Positions 18,082 to 30,070 of a stretch of DNA of 64,000 bases are shown here, in pieces. Where the stretch lies: contig NZ_CP044231.1 in assembly GCF_008727755.1 (NCBI RefSeq), forward strand, positions 2,294,001 through 2,358,000, read 5' to 3'. The position numbers and the translations under genes were made by a program. Every line of letters begins with the position of its first letter. Position 1 is the first letter of the stretch. This DNA comes from Microbacterium caowuchunii. GTDB taxonomy: Bacteria; Actinomycetota; Actinomycetes; Actinomycetales; Microbacteriaceae. The notes beneath the pieces were generated by a model that made no database searches, was not told the origin of the DNA, and saw nothing but the letters and a program-made list of their open reading frames with translations.

Positions 18082-19755
18082 CTACTTGGGGTTGCCCTGT
18101 TGAACGGCCAGCACCGTCACATCGGTCGCCGTCTGCACCCAGTTCGACGACCGGCGGACGAACAGCGCACCGTCCGCCGTCCGCAGTCGCACCGCGCTCG
18201 CGATGTTGACCCCGGCCAACTCGACCGCCCCGTCCGGCGCATCGACCGAGGAGACCAGGCCACCGACCGGCTGCTCGACGAACCTCGTCTGCTCCCCGCC
18301 CGCGGAGATCGCGCCGACGGTGACCGTGTCCAGCCAGCCGACGTCGTTGCCCTCCCCGGTGATCCCGGTCAGCACGACCGGCTCACCGAGGGCTCGTGGC
18401 ACGCCGTCGGAGTCGCGGACGACGCCGGCGACCGCGAGCACCCGGCGCGCACCGAAGCTGACGATCGCGGCCATGCGCGTGCCGTCACGGGAGACCTGCA
18501 TCGAGTGGATGCGGCTCGCCCCCGTCCACGCCCCGCCGACCGCGATCACGTCGCCGTCGGCCGTCGTCGCGAGCGTCGCGGCCGGATCGCCGCCGGGCAC
18601 CGTCCAGACCGTCCCGAACGGATCGATCGTCGGATCCAGGAGCCCGGGCCGCCCGTCCAGCGGGGTGACCCGACCGTCGTCCCGGACCAGCGCCGCCGAT
18701 CCGTCCGCGAGCCGTACCGCGGCCGACACGCGGTCGCGCCCCACCTGGACGGCGACGGGCGAGAGCCGCTCGATCGCCTCGGACAGCCCGGGGATCGGGG
18801 TGAGGTCCCCGGAGACGAGATAGCCGAACCCCTCCGGGGTGAGCACGAGCGCCCGGGCGTCGACCATGGTGTCCTGCGTGGGCACCCTCCGCGCGTCTAT
18901 GCGCGCGCCCTCCACGAGCATCTCCACCTGGGAGACCTGCGCGGTCGCGAGGCTCGCCGACAGCTGCGTCTGCATGCGGTCGAGCGTGGTCTGATCCACC
19001 GCGAGCGCCTGCTCGCTCAGCTGCGCCTGCGCCACCCCGCCCGGGACCGGGACGGAGGGGACGAGGTCGACGTTCTCGGGGAACGCGGTGACGACCGAGT
19101 CCACGAGCCAGGCGGCCGGATCGCCGTTGACCAGCGCATCCGCGATCCGGGTGGCGGCGTTGTACGTCGGGAACCAGCGCAGGTCGGGGACGAGGAACTC
19201 CCAGGTGGGATCGAAGTACATGACCGAGTAGCTGTGGAACACGCTGCGGAAGACGTCCTCGTCGAGCAGGATGCCGTCCGGCGCGTTCGTGATGCGCCAC
19301 TCGCCGTCGGCCTGCTGGGCCAGGGTGTACGCCAGCGGCGGGGTGCTCGCCCCATCCGAGTCCGTGTAGGTGCCGCCCGCGTCGACCGTTGCCCGCGGGG
19401 TGACCTGCAGGGTGATCGTGTCCTCGCCCGTCGACACGTAGAGGCGGTCGGCGAGGACGTCGACGATCACGCCCGCCTGCGGCTTCCAGTCCTCCCGGTA
19501 GTCCGCGGCGAGGTACAGCCGGGCGGTCTGCCAGTCGTTCTGGGGACCGGATGCGGCGGTGACGAACCCGTCCACGATCTGCTCCGGCGTCGCCCCCGGT
19601 TGCGGCGCGTTCGGCCGGAAGGTCACGTCGGGGGCGAGCGCCTCGGCCGTGACGACCGGGCCGGGCTGCACGGGACCGCTGGTGGGAAGACCCGCGCATC
19701 CGCCGAGCGCCGCCACCACCGCGATCGCCGCCAGGGCACGCCACATCCGTTTCAT
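18082..19755 (-). CDS. lpqB: Lipoprotein LpqB, MtrAB-associated
   Basis: A 557-residue lipoprotein. The signal peptide ends in the lipobox LGGC (MKRMWRALAAIAVVAALGGC). A GerMN domain follows (LYVSTGEDTITLQVTPRATVDAGG...YTLAQQADGEWRI). The C-terminal half has beta-propeller character. LpqB contacts the MtrB extracellular region in mycobacteria and modulates MtrA output. The ATG overlaps the mtrB stop (ATGA at 19752-19755), so translation is coupled. It will be anchored on the outer face of the membrane. Confidence 0.95.
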   Translation of the reverse strand: MKRMWRALAAIAVVAALGGCAGLPTSGPVQPGPVVTAEALAPDVTFRPNAPQPGATPEQIVDGFVTAASGPQNDWQTARLYLAADYREDWKPQAGVIVDVLADRLYVSTGEDTITLQVTPRATVDAGGTYTDSDGASTPPLAYTLAQQADGEWRITNAPDGILLDEDVFRSVFHSYSVMYFDPTWEFLVPDLRWFPTYNAATRIADALVNGDPAAWLVDSVVTAFPENVDLVPSVPVPGGVAQAQLSEQALAVDQTTLDRMQTQLSASLATAQVSQVEMLVEGARIDARRVPTQDTMVDARALVLTPEGFGYLVSGDLTPIPGLSEAIERLSPVAVQVGRDRVSAAVRLADGSAALVRDDGRVTPLDGRPGLLDPTIDPFGTVWTVPGGDPAATLATTADGDVIAVGGAWTGASRIHSMQVSRDGTRMAAIVSFGARRVLAVAGVVRDSDGVPRALGEPVVLTGITGEGNDVGWLDTVTVGAISAGGEQTRFVEQPVGGLVSSVDAPDGAVELAGVNIASAVRLRTADGALFVRRSSNWVQTATDVTVLAVQQGNPK

Positions 19756-21446
19756 GTCTGCTCCTGCCGTGCCGCGCGGGTCGCCGCGTCCACGTCGATC
19801 GGCTCCGTGACGCCCAGCACCGCCAGGGTGTCGTCCCCGGGATCCAGGGGGATCGGGGAGACCAAGTCCTCGGTGTGGGGGTGGCGTGGCAGGGTGAGCA
19901 CGAAGTTCGTCCCCCGTCCGGGCGATGACCACACCGCGAGCGTCCCGCCGTGCAGGCGGGCGTCGCCGAGGGCGATGGACAGCCCGAGCCCGGTTCCGCC
20001 GATCGTGCGCTTGCGGGACGGGTCCGCACGCCAGAACCGGTCGAACACCCGCTCCTGATCCTCCGGCCGCATCCCGAGGCCGTAGTCGCGGACACCGAGG
20101 GCGACCGCGTCCTGATCGCTGTCGACGGTCACCACGATCGGCCGGCCCTCGCCGTGCTCGATCGCGTTGCCGAGGAGGTTCCGCACGATCCGGCGGACCC
20201 GGCGCGGATCGACGTCGACCGGGGAGTATCCGCCGGGGGCGACCAGGCGCACCTCGCTCCCGTGCTGATCGGCGAGCTGCTGCATCGACGCGATGACGTC
20301 CTCAGCGAGCGCCGCCACGCTCGTCGGCTCCAGCTCCAGCTGCACCGAGCCCGCGTCGTAGCGGCTGATCTCGAGGAGGTCGCCCAGCAGCACCTCGAAC
20401 CGCTGCACCTGCGCGTGCAGCAGCTCGACGGCGCGCGCCGACACCGGGTCGAACCCGTCGCGGTGGTCGTTGAGCACGTCCGCGGCGAGACGGATCGTCG
20501 TCAGGGGCGTGCGCAGCTCGTGCGAGACGTCCGAGACGAACCGCTGCTGGACCAGGGAGAGGTCGGCGAGCTCCTTGATCTGGGCCTGGATGCTGTCGGC
20601 CATCGCGTTGAACGACCGCCCGAGGGTCGCGATCTCGTCCTCCCCGTGCACGTCCAGGCGCATGTCGAGTCGCCCGGCCGCGAGCTCGGCGCTCGTTCGC
20701 GCGGCATCGGCGATCGGCACGGTGACCGCGCGCAGCACGAGCCAGGAGATCACCGCGATGATGGCGATCAGCGCGATCGCGACGACCCAGAGGGTCCCCT
20801 GCACGAAGCCGAGGGTCTGCTCGGCGGCGGAGAGGTCGTAGGCGATGTACAGCTCGTAGGCGCCCGCACCCTCGACGTTGACGTTCAGCTGCTGGCCGAC
20901 CACGATGCCCGGCACCGACCCGCCGCTCCCGTCGGGCAGGGCGATGGACTGCCACCACTGCACATCGCCGTTGCTGCGCACCCGGTTCTTCAGTGCCTCC
21001 GTGATCTGCTCGTCCCAGTCGCCGCCGAAGAGGAAGTCCTGCGGGGCGGTGGAGGACGGCTCCTGGTCGATCCGGAACGCCGCGACCCGTTCCGAGAAGG
21101 ACTGCCGGGCGAGGGTCGCCCGCACGCTGTCCATGACGTTGCGCACCTGCGCGCTGTCGCTCTGCACCGCGGAATCGAGCGTCTCCTGCGCCGCGGTCGT
21201 CGCCCGCCGCGCGTCGCCCAGCACCTGGTCGCGACGGGACTGGAACAGGTCGTTCTGGATGGCGAGCGCCATCCAGACGCAGGCGACCAGGATCGCGAGG
21301 CTGGACAGGGCGATCGTGATCAGCAGCGTCCGGAAGCGCAGCGAACGCCGCCACAGCCCGGCGATCGTGTCCGGCCATGTCCGCCAGGCGCGCAGCTGCG
21401 CGAGGAGCGCGTCGCGGCGCGAGGGCGGCAGGGCCCGAGCATTCAT
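19752..21446 (-). CDS. mtrB: Sensor histidine kinase MtrB
   Basis: A 564-residue membrane kinase. The first membrane segment (FRTLLITIALSSLAILVACVWMAL) is followed by an extracellular domain of about 170 residues and a second segment (VVAIALIAIIAVISWLVL). The cytoplasmic part has HAMP, HisKA (FVSDVSHELRTPLTTIR) and HATPase (NLLGNAIEHGEG; GLGMRPEDQERVFDRFWRADPSR). MtrAB controls cell-wall turnover and division. The ATG at 21446 lies 1 nt after the mtrA stop. Confidence 0.95.
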   Translation of the reverse strand: MNARALPPSRRDALLAQLRAWRTWPDTIAGLWRRSLRFRTLLITIALSSLAILVACVWMALAIQNDLFQSRRDQVLGDARRATTAAQETLDSAVQSDSAQVRNVMDSVRATLARQSFSERVAAFRIDQEPSSTAPQDFLFGGDWDEQITEALKNRVRSNGDVQWWQSIALPDGSGGSVPGIVVGQQLNVNVEGAGAYELYIAYDLSAAEQTLGFVQGTLWVVAIALIAIIAVISWLVLRAVTVPIADAARTSAELAAGRLDMRLDVHGEDEIATLGRSFNAMADSIQAQIKELADLSLVQQRFVSDVSHELRTPLTTIRLAADVLNDHRDGFDPVSARAVELLHAQVQRFEVLLGDLLEISRYDAGSVQLELEPTSVAALAEDVIASMQQLADQHGSEVRLVAPGGYSPVDVDPRRVRRIVRNLLGNAIEHGEGRPIVVTVDSDQDAVALGVRDYGLGMRPEDQERVFDRFWRADPSRKRTIGGTGLGLSIALGDARLHGGTLAVWSSPGRGTNFVLTLPRHPHTEDLVSPIPLDPGDDTLAVLGVTEPIDVDAATRAARQEQT

Positions 21447-21447
21447 G

Positions 21448-22128
21448 TCAGACCACGGCGCCCGCGCGGTACCCGACACCGCGCACCGTCGTGACGATCT
21501 TCGGGTTGTCCGCGTCGAGCTCGACCTTGGCGCGGAGGCGCTGGACGTGCACGTTCACCAGACGCGTGTCGGCTTTGTAGTGATAGCCCCAGACCTGCTC
21601 GAGCAGCATCTCCCGGGAGAAGACCTGCGCAGGCTTGGACGCCAGGGCGACGAGAAGTTCGAACTCCAAGGGGGTGAGCGCGATGACGGTCTCCCCGCGC
21701 CGCACCTCGTGGGCGGCCACGTCGACCGTGAGATCACCGATCCGCAGCACCTCGGCGGAGTCCGTGGCCGTCGGGCGCAGCCGGGTCCGGATGCGGGCCA
21801 CGAGTTCCTTCGGATTGAAGGGCTTGACGATGTAGTCGTCCGCCCCCGACTCGAGACCTCGGACGACGTCCGCCGTGTCGGTGCGGGCGGTCAGCATGAT
21901 GATGGGGACGCCGGACTCGCTGCGCAGCCGCGTACAGATCTCGATCCCGTCCATGCCCGGGAGCATCAGATCCAAGAGCACCAGATCCGGCCGCTCCGCA
22001 CGGAACGCGCCGACGGCCTCCGATCCGTCCGCGCAGAACGCGGTCTCGAAGCCCTCGGTGTTGAGGACGATGCCGATCATTTCGGCCAGCGCGGTGTCGT
22101 CGTCGACCACGAGAATGCGTGAAGTCAT
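21448..22128 (-). CDS. mtrA: Response regulator MtrA
   Basis: A 226-residue OmpR/PhoB-type regulator. The receiver has DDD near residue 10, the phospho-acceptor in LVLLDLMLPGMDG and IVKPF. The C-terminal winged helix includes TPLEFELLVALASKPAQVFSREMLLEQVWGYHYKADTRLVNVHVQRLRAK. It is very close to mycobacterial MtrA. The ATG of MTSRILVVDDD is chosen by family length; a GTG at 22158 would add 10 residues. It is first in the mtrA-mtrB-lpqB operon. Confidence 0.95.
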   Translation of the reverse strand: MTSRILVVDDDTALAEMIGIVLNTEGFETAFCADGSEAVGAFRAERPDLVLLDLMLPGMDGIEICTRLRSESGVPIIMLTARTDTADVVRGLESGADDYIVKPFNPKELVARIRTRLRPTATDSAEVLRIGDLTVDVAAHEVRRGETVIALTPLEFELLVALASKPAQVFSREMLLEQVWGYHYKADTRLVNVHVQRLRAKVELDADNPKIVTTVRGVGYRAGAVV

Positions 22129-22289
22129 GAAACGCGTGTCATCCTTTGCGTCCGGCACGGCGACGGCCGGGCACCGCCGTTCTTCCCCATGCGCTCCCCA
22201 CAGAGTAGTGCACTCCCCCGCACAGCGGCCGTGTGGTCGGGGCCCTGTGCCACGATAGGGGCAGCCGACGAATCCGCGAGGGAGAGATC

Positions 22290-23501
22290 GTGACCGCCTA
22301 TCCGTCCTGGACGCCGGCGCCGCGCCCGGGCATCGTCCCGCTGCATCCGCTGTCCTACGGCACCATCCTGGGTCGTTCGTTCACGGCTCTGCGCCACAAT
22401 CCCCGCGTCCTGCTGGGCTTCGCCCTCGGCGCCCAGATGATCGCCTACATCGTGCTGACGGTCGTGGTCGGCGGAACGGCCCTCGCCTCGTTCTCCCGCC
22501 TGGACACGGTGCCGGAGGGCAGCGCCGACTACGACGCCGTGCTCGCCGGGTCGATCGCCCTCACCATCGTCGCCGGGGTCGTCCTGGGGATCGCGAGCAC
22601 CGCACTGACGGTGGTGGTGCAGGGGATCGTCGTGGCCGACGTCGCGCACGGCGTCGTATCCGAGCGGCTCACCGTTGGCGCACTGTGGCGACGCGTGCGG
22701 CCCGCGTTCTGGCGGCTGCTCGGCTACACCTTCCTCGCCGTCGCCGCCGTGACCGTCGTGCTGGGCGGCCTCGTCGCCGCGGTCATCGCCCTCTCCTCGG
22801 TCGCACTGGCGGCCGGGATCGTGCTGGCGGTCCTCCTCGTGCTCGCCGCCATCCCGCTCACCGTCTGGCTGACCACCAAGCTGTTCCTCGTCCCGGCCGT
22901 GCTCGTCCTGGAGGGGGCGGGGGTGTTCGCCGGTATCGCCCGTTCGTGGCGACTGACCCGCAACAGGTTCTGGAAGACCTTCGGGGTCTGGTTCGTCATC
23001 CAGCTGAGCTTCAGCGTGCTCGCGCAGATCATCAGCGTGCCGTTCTCCCTGATCGCCGGCATCCTGCCCGCCATCATCGCCCCGACCGGCGCCGAGGAGC
23101 CGGGAGTGATCATCGGGGTGCTCGTAACCTCCGGGATCACACAGATCGTGACCCTGCTCATCCAATCCGTCGCGCTGGTGGTCGTCGCCTCCGCGTCGAC
23201 CCTCGTCTACATCGATGCGCGGATGCGGACCGAGGGCCTCGACCACGACCTGCAGTCGTACGTGGACCAGCGGCAGGCGGGGGCGGGAACGGCGGACCCG
23301 TACCGCTGGCACGTCGGCCGCGAGGTCGCCGCCTCGTGGCCTTCCCCGTCCGGGGCTCCCGGTCCCGGTTCCCCCTCCGGCGCACCGGACCCGCTCGCAT
23401 CCCCGCAGACATGGACGGCACCCGGCGGGAACGCGCCCGGCTCGGAAACGCAGCCCCGCGCCACCGACTGGACCGCACCGGGCGGGGATGCCGCACGGTG
23501 A
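22290..23501 (+). CDS. Multi-pass membrane protein (glycerophosphodiester phosphodiesterase membrane-domain type)
   Basis: A 403-residue protein with about six membrane segments (for example VLLGFALGAQMIAYIVLTVVV, LALIIVAG-type stretches, and GIVLAVLLVLAAIPLTVWL). The disordered Pro-rich C-terminal tail repeats TWTAPGG/DWTAPGG. This matches the DUF7847/GDPD membrane-domain proteins of Actinobacteria; there is no catalytic domain. The start is a GTG with GAGGGAGAG upstream. It heads a five-gene operon in which each gene overlaps or abuts the next. Confidence 0.8.
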   Translation: MTAYPSWTPAPRPGIVPLHPLSYGTILGRSFTALRHNPRVLLGFALGAQMIAYIVLTVVVGGTALASFSRLDTVPEGSADYDAVLAGSIALTIVAGVVLGIASTALTVVVQGIVVADVAHGVVSERLTVGALWRRVRPAFWRLLGYTFLAVAAVTVVLGGLVAAVIALSSVALAAGIVLAVLLVLAAIPLTVWLTTKLFLVPAVLVLEGAGVFAGIARSWRLTRNRFWKTFGVWFVIQLSFSVLAQIISVPFSLIAGILPAIIAPTGAEEPGVIIGVLVTSGITQIVTLLIQSVALVVVASASTLVYIDARMRTEGLDHDLQSYVDQRQAGAGTADPYRWHVGREVAASWPSPSGAPGPGSPSGAPDPLASPQTWTAPGGNAPGSETQPRATDWTAPGGDAAR

Positions 23502-24148
23502 CCCGCGTCCCCGCACCCCTGAGCGCACTCACCCCGGACGCCGACGAGGCACGGCGGTGGGCGGAGCAGGAACTCGCCGACCCCGTGTACGAGGCCGCGC
23601 GTCCGACCCCCTTCGACCGGGTCGCGCAGGCGATCGGCGATGCCATCGCCCAGTTCTTCACCCAACCCGTCCCGTCCTCGTGGGGACCCGCCTTCGCCGT
23701 CGTGGCCACGGTCGTCGTCCTCGCGGTCGTGCTCGTCGCGTTCCTCATCTGGGGCCGGCCGCGGGCGGGTGCCCGGATCCGGCCGGAGAGCGGGACGGAC
23801 CTCTTCGGCGACGTCGGCCACCGTTCGGCCGCGGAGCTGCGGGCCGACGCGGCGCGGTACGCGGCCGATGAGGACTGGACGGAGGCGATCGGCGCCTCGG
23901 TCAGGGCGCTGGCCCGCGGCTTGGACGAGCGCGGCATCCTGGAGACCCCGCCGGGGACCACGGTGCAGTCGTTCGCCCGTCAGGCGGCGGCGTCGTTCCC
24001 GGAGCACGCCGCGGAGTTCGCGAGCGCGGCATCCGATTTCGACGACGTCCGCTACCTCCGGCGCCCCGGCACGCGCATCGCCTACGAACGCGTGCGGAGC
24101 CTCGACGAGGCGGTGGCCCGCACGCGGGTGCCGGCAGGACGCGGATGA
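23498..24148 (+). CDS. DUF4129-domain membrane protein
   Basis: A 216-residue protein with one central membrane segment (FAVVATVVVLAVVLVAFLIWG). A cytoplasmic DUF4129 domain follows (RSAAELRADAARYAADEDWTEAIGASVRALARGLDERGILETPPGTTVQSFARQAA). The GTG overlaps the upstream stop (GTGA). DUF4129 proteins accompany MoxR/DUF58 clusters, often as transglutaminase fusions; this one lacks the protease part. Confidence 0.85.
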   Translation: MTRVPAPLSALTPDADEARRWAEQELADPVYEAARPTPFDRVAQAIGDAIAQFFTQPVPSSWGPAFAVVATVVVLAVVLVAFLIWGRPRAGARIRPESGTDLFGDVGHRSAAELRADAARYAADEDWTEAIGASVRALARGLDERGILETPPGTTVQSFARQAAASFPEHAAEFASAASDFDDVRYLRRPGTRIAYERVRSLDEAVARTRVPAGRG

Positions 24149-25308
24149 GCGCCCCTCCCCTCGCGGTGCGACGTGGCACGAGGTCCCGCCGTGCGTTCAC
24201 CTGGGCGGGCATCGTGGTCGTCCTCATCGTCGCAGGCACGATCGGCGCCCTCCTCGCCTCCTCCCTGCAATGGAGCGGCCGCGAGCGGCTGGACCCGGAG
24301 TCGGCCGGGCCGGACGGCGCGCGGGCGCTCGCCCGGATCCTCACGCAGCACGGCGTCGACGTCCACGTCGTGCGCGACCGGGAGGACGCGCACGAGACCC
24401 TGGCGACGGCGCCGGCGACCCTCGTCCTGCCCGACTCCGCGTACCTCTCCGACGAGACGTTCCTCGGCCTCGCCGACGCTGCGGCCGGCGTCGTCGTGCT
24501 GGAGCCGCGCTCCCGCGGCGTCCGTCTGCTCTTCGACGGCCGGGTCGAAGGATACGGCGACGACGCCCCGGTCCCTCCGGACTGCGCACTGCCCGCCGCC
24601 CGGCGTGCGGGGCCGATCGCCGTCGGCGCCGCCTTCGGGGCGGACGCTGCCGGCTGCTATCCGGTCGGGGACGAATACGGCCTCGTCTGGGCGGAACGCC
24701 CCGCGGGCCGAGCGGTCGCGGTGGACGGCACCGTCCTGTTCACGAACGACCGCCTCGCCGCCGACGGCAACGCCGCACTCGCGGTCAATCTGCTCGGCGA
24801 GCGCGGGCGGGTGGTCTGGTTCGTCCCCACCATCACCGACAGCGACGGGGCGGATGCCGCGACCCTGGGGGAACTCACGCCCGCCTGGGTGAGCCCGGCC
24901 ATCGTCCTGCTCATCTGCGCGGCCGCGGGCACGATCCTGTGGCGTGGACGACGGTTCGGGCCCCTCGTCCGCGAGCGCCTGCCCGTGACCGTCCGCGGCA
25001 GCGAGACCACCCGCGGCCGGGCGCACCTCTACGCCGAGACCCGGGACGCCGCACACGCCGCTGCGGTGCTCCGACGCGGCGCGACCGGGCGCCTGGGACG
25101 GATGCTGGGGCTTCCGGCGACCGCCGACGCCACCGCCGTCGCGGACGCCGTGGCCGCACGACTCGGCCGCGCCGGCGGCGACGTCCACGGCATCCTGCAC
25201 CTGGACCGGCCCCGCACCGACCGGGATCTCGTCATCCTGGCCCGCCGGCTGAACGACCTCGAGACGGCACTGACCTCGGCCCTCCGGCCCGGAAAGGAAA
25301 CCCGATGA
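24145..25308 (+). CDS. DUF4350-domain membrane protein
   Basis: A 387-residue protein. It has a TM near residues 17-40 (AFTWAGIVVVLIVAGTIGALLASS) and an extracytoplasmic DUF4350 domain with GATase-like character (PDGARALARILTQHGVDVHVV...LVLPDSAYLS). A second TM (SPAIVLLICAAAGTILW) and a cytoplasmic helical tail follow. It overlaps DUF4129 by 4 nt and the MoxR gene by 4 nt. Function is unknown beyond membership of the cluster. Confidence 0.85.
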   Translation: MSAPPLAVRRGTRSRRAFTWAGIVVVLIVAGTIGALLASSLQWSGRERLDPESAGPDGARALARILTQHGVDVHVVRDREDAHETLATAPATLVLPDSAYLSDETFLGLADAAAGVVVLEPRSRGVRLLFDGRVEGYGDDAPVPPDCALPAARRAGPIAVGAAFGADAAGCYPVGDEYGLVWAERPAGRAVAVDGTVLFTNDRLAADGNAALAVNLLGERGRVVWFVPTITDSDGADAATLGELTPAWVSPAIVLLICAAAGTILWRGRRFGPLVRERLPVTVRGSETTRGRAHLYAETRDAAHAAAVLRRGATGRLGRMLGLPATADATAVADAVAARLGRAGGDVHGILHLDRPRTDRDLVILARRLNDLETALTSALRPGKETR

Positions 25309-26270
25309 CCGCCCCCCTCCCCACCGACGACGACCTCCGCCGGGCGATGCACGACGTGCGCCTGGAGATCGGCAAAGCCGTCATCGGCCAGGACGGCGCC
25401 GTGACCGGTCTGCTGGTCGCCCTCCTCGCCCGCGGCCACGTCCTGCTCGAGGGCGTCCCGGGCGTGGCGAAGACGCTTCTGGTGCGGGCCTTCAGCCGGG
25501 CGCTGGGCCTCGACACCCACCGCGTGCAGTTCACCCCCGACCTCATGCCGGGGGACGTCACCGGGTCGCTCATCTACGATGCCCGCTCGGGGGAGTTCGA
25601 GTTCCGCGAGGGCCCGGTCTTCACACAGGTCCTGCTGGCCGATGAGATCAACCGCACCCCACCGAAGACCCAGTCGGCGCTGCTCGAGGCGATGGAGGAG
25701 CGGCAGGTGTCCGCCGACGGCGTCACCCGTCCGCTCCCCGACCCCTTCCTGGTCGCCGCGACCCAGAACCCGATCGAGCACGAGGGCACCTACGAGCTGC
25801 CGGAGGCTCAGCTGGACCGGTTCCTGCTGAAGCTCACCGTCGAGGTCCCCGGCCGGGACGCGGAGATCGCGGTGCTGCGCCGCCACGCCGACGGCTTCGT
25901 ACCGCGGGAGCTGGGCGGGTTGACCGCGGTGGTGGATGCGGGCGCCATCCGCGCCGCGCAGGACGCCGCGGCATCCGTCGCGGTCTCGGACGATCTGCTC
26001 GGCTACGTCGTCGACCTCGCGCGCGCGACGCGGGAGGCCCCGTCCGTGCAGCTCGGCGCGAGCCCGCGAGCGGCGACCGCCCTGCTGGCCACGGCGAAGG
26101 CGTGGGCGTGGCTCGGTGGCTACCCGGCGATCACTCCGGACCACGTGCAGACCATGCTGTCCCCGACCTGGCGACACCGGCTCCGGCTGTCGCCGGAGGC
26201 GGAGTTCGAGGGAGTGCACGTCGACGCGGTGATCTCCTCCGTCCTGCAGCAGACCCCCGTCCCCCGCTGA
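25305..26270 (+). CDS. MoxR-type AAA+ ATPase
   Basis: A 321-residue MoxR-family AAA+ protein. Walker A is LLEGVPGVAKTLL, Walker B is VLLADEINRTPPKTQSALLEAMEE and sensor 1 is FLVAATQNPIEHEGTYELPEAQLDRF. MoxR ATPases act as chaperones that mature or activate VWA/DUF58 partners. The ATG overlaps the previous stop and has GGAAAGGAAA upstream. The DUF58 partner follows 1 nt after the stop. Confidence 0.93.
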   Translation: MTAPLPTDDDLRRAMHDVRLEIGKAVIGQDGAVTGLLVALLARGHVLLEGVPGVAKTLLVRAFSRALGLDTHRVQFTPDLMPGDVTGSLIYDARSGEFEFREGPVFTQVLLADEINRTPPKTQSALLEAMEERQVSADGVTRPLPDPFLVAATQNPIEHEGTYELPEAQLDRFLLKLTVEVPGRDAEIAVLRRHADGFVPRELGGLTAVVDAGAIRAAQDAAASVAVSDDLLGYVVDLARATREAPSVQLGASPRAATALLATAKAWAWLGGYPAITPDHVQTMLSPTWRHRLRLSPEAEFEGVHVDAVISSVLQQTPVPR

Positions 26271-26271
26271 C

Positions 26272-27576
26272 GTGTTCGTCACCGGTCGTCTTCCCGTCCT
26301 CGTCGCCCTCGGCGTCGTGCCGGTCGTCCTGCTCGGGGCCGCCGGCGTCGATCCGTGGGGCGTCCTGGCGGGCTGGCTGGCCCTGTGCCTCCTCATCGCG
26401 TGCGGGGATGCAGCGCTCGCGGCCTCCCCCGCCGGGGTCGACATCGCCCGGCGTCTGCCCGCCCGCGTCCGGCGCGACGAGGCGGTCGAGACGGAGGTCA
26501 TCGTGCGCAGCACGGGGCCGCGGCACCTGCGCGGGTGGCTCAGGGACGGGTGGCAACCGACAGCGGGCGGGCCGGAGGAACGGGCCGCCCTCGACATCCC
26601 GGCGGGAGAGTCCCGGCGGGTGCGCGTGCCGTTGCGCCCGCGACGCCGCGGTGAGGTCCGGACGGAGTTCGTCGTCATCCGTTCCCGCGGTCCGCTCGGC
26701 GTCGCCGGGCGCCAGCGGGTGATCCCCGCGTACGGCGCAGTGCGGGTGCTGCCGCCGTTCGCCTCGCGTCGCCACCTTCCGTCCCGGCTGGCCCGTCTTC
26801 GGGAGCTCGACGGCTCCACCAGCGTGCAGATCCGCGGTCGCGGCACGGAGTTCGACAGCCTGCGGGAGTACGTGCGCGGCGACGACGTCCGCTCCATCGA
26901 CTGGCGGGCGAGCGCGCGCGCCGGCACCACGATGCTCAAGACCTGGCGGCCCGAGCGGGACCGCCATGTCGTCATCGTCGTGGACACGGGCCGCACATCG
27001 GCCATGCGCGTGGGCGACGGAACCCGGCTGGACGCCGCGATGGAGGCGACGCTCCTGCTCGGCGCCCTGGCGGCGCGGGCCGGCGATCACGTGCATCTGG
27101 TGATGATGGACCGCGCCGAGCGGGCACACGTGAGCGGCGTCGCCGGCGCCGCACTGGTGCCGGCCCTCGTGGAGGCGATGGCCGATGTCGAGCCCCAGCT
27201 CATCGACACCGACTGGTCCGGGGTCGCGGCGCTCGTACGACGTATGACGGTCCGGCCGGCCCTCGTCGTGCTCCTCACCGCTCAGGACGATCCCGCCGCA
27301 TCCCGCGCCTTCCTCGCCGCGCTGCCTGCGTGGACGTCGCGCTCGCGGGTGCTCGTGGGGACGGCGACGGACGAGGAGATCGGCGCGGACGGTCCCCCGG
27401 CGGATGCGGAGCAGGCGTACCTGACGGCCGCGGTGCAGCGAGCGCGTTCGGATGCCGCACGCGTGGCGGCCGGGATCTCGCGCGCCGGCGCGGTGGCGCT
27501 GACCGCGGATGCGGAGACACTCCCCCCGCGCGTCGCCGACCACTACCTCGCGCTGAAGCTCCGCGGACTGCTCTGA
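26272..27576 (+). CDS. DUF58-domain protein
   Basis: A 434-residue protein. It has two N-terminal membrane segments (VLVALGVVPVVLLGAAG and GVLAGWLALCLLIACG), then a beta-rich region and the DUF58 core EFDSLREYVRGDDVRSIDWRASARAGTTMLK, which leads into a VWA-like fold (HVVIVVDTGRTSAM). It is the standard partner of the MoxR ATPase. GTG start one nucleotide after the MoxR stop. It closes the five-gene operon. Confidence 0.9.
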   Translation: MFVTGRLPVLVALGVVPVVLLGAAGVDPWGVLAGWLALCLLIACGDAALAASPAGVDIARRLPARVRRDEAVETEVIVRSTGPRHLRGWLRDGWQPTAGGPEERAALDIPAGESRRVRVPLRPRRRGEVRTEFVVIRSRGPLGVAGRQRVIPAYGAVRVLPPFASRRHLPSRLARLRELDGSTSVQIRGRGTEFDSLREYVRGDDVRSIDWRASARAGTTMLKTWRPERDRHVVIVVDTGRTSAMRVGDGTRLDAAMEATLLLGALAARAGDHVHLVMMDRAERAHVSGVAGAALVPALVEAMADVEPQLIDTDWSGVAALVRRMTVRPALVVLLTAQDDPAASRAFLAALPAWTSRSRVLVGTATDEEIGADGPPADAEQAYLTAAVQRARSDAARVAAGISRAGAVALTADAETLPPRVADHYLALKLRGLL

Positions 27577-27625
27577 GGTCTCCCTGCCCCGTCAGCCGGC
27601 ATGTCCGGCGCCCCGGCGGACATGC

Positions 27626-27662
27626 GGAAGGCCCGCCACCGTGTGCACGGGGCGGGCCTTCC
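27626..27662. terminator. Terminator between DUF58 gene and katG
   Basis: GGAAGGCCCGCC (27626-27637) pairs with GGCGGGCCTTCC (27651-27662). It lies between convergent genes and can serve both. Confidence 0.85.
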
Positions 27663-27670
27663 GGGGGCGA

Positions 27671-30037
<2,367 letters not shown>

Positions 30038-30070
30038 TCATGGGGGTATTCGGGTGGGCGGGGGAAAGTC

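Noticed and set aside
15481..20058. A 1525-codon plus-strand frame across the coiled-coil gene, hpf, comFC and lpqB
   Set aside because: It crosses strong terminators and several conserved genes on the other strand, and its translation is low-complexity.
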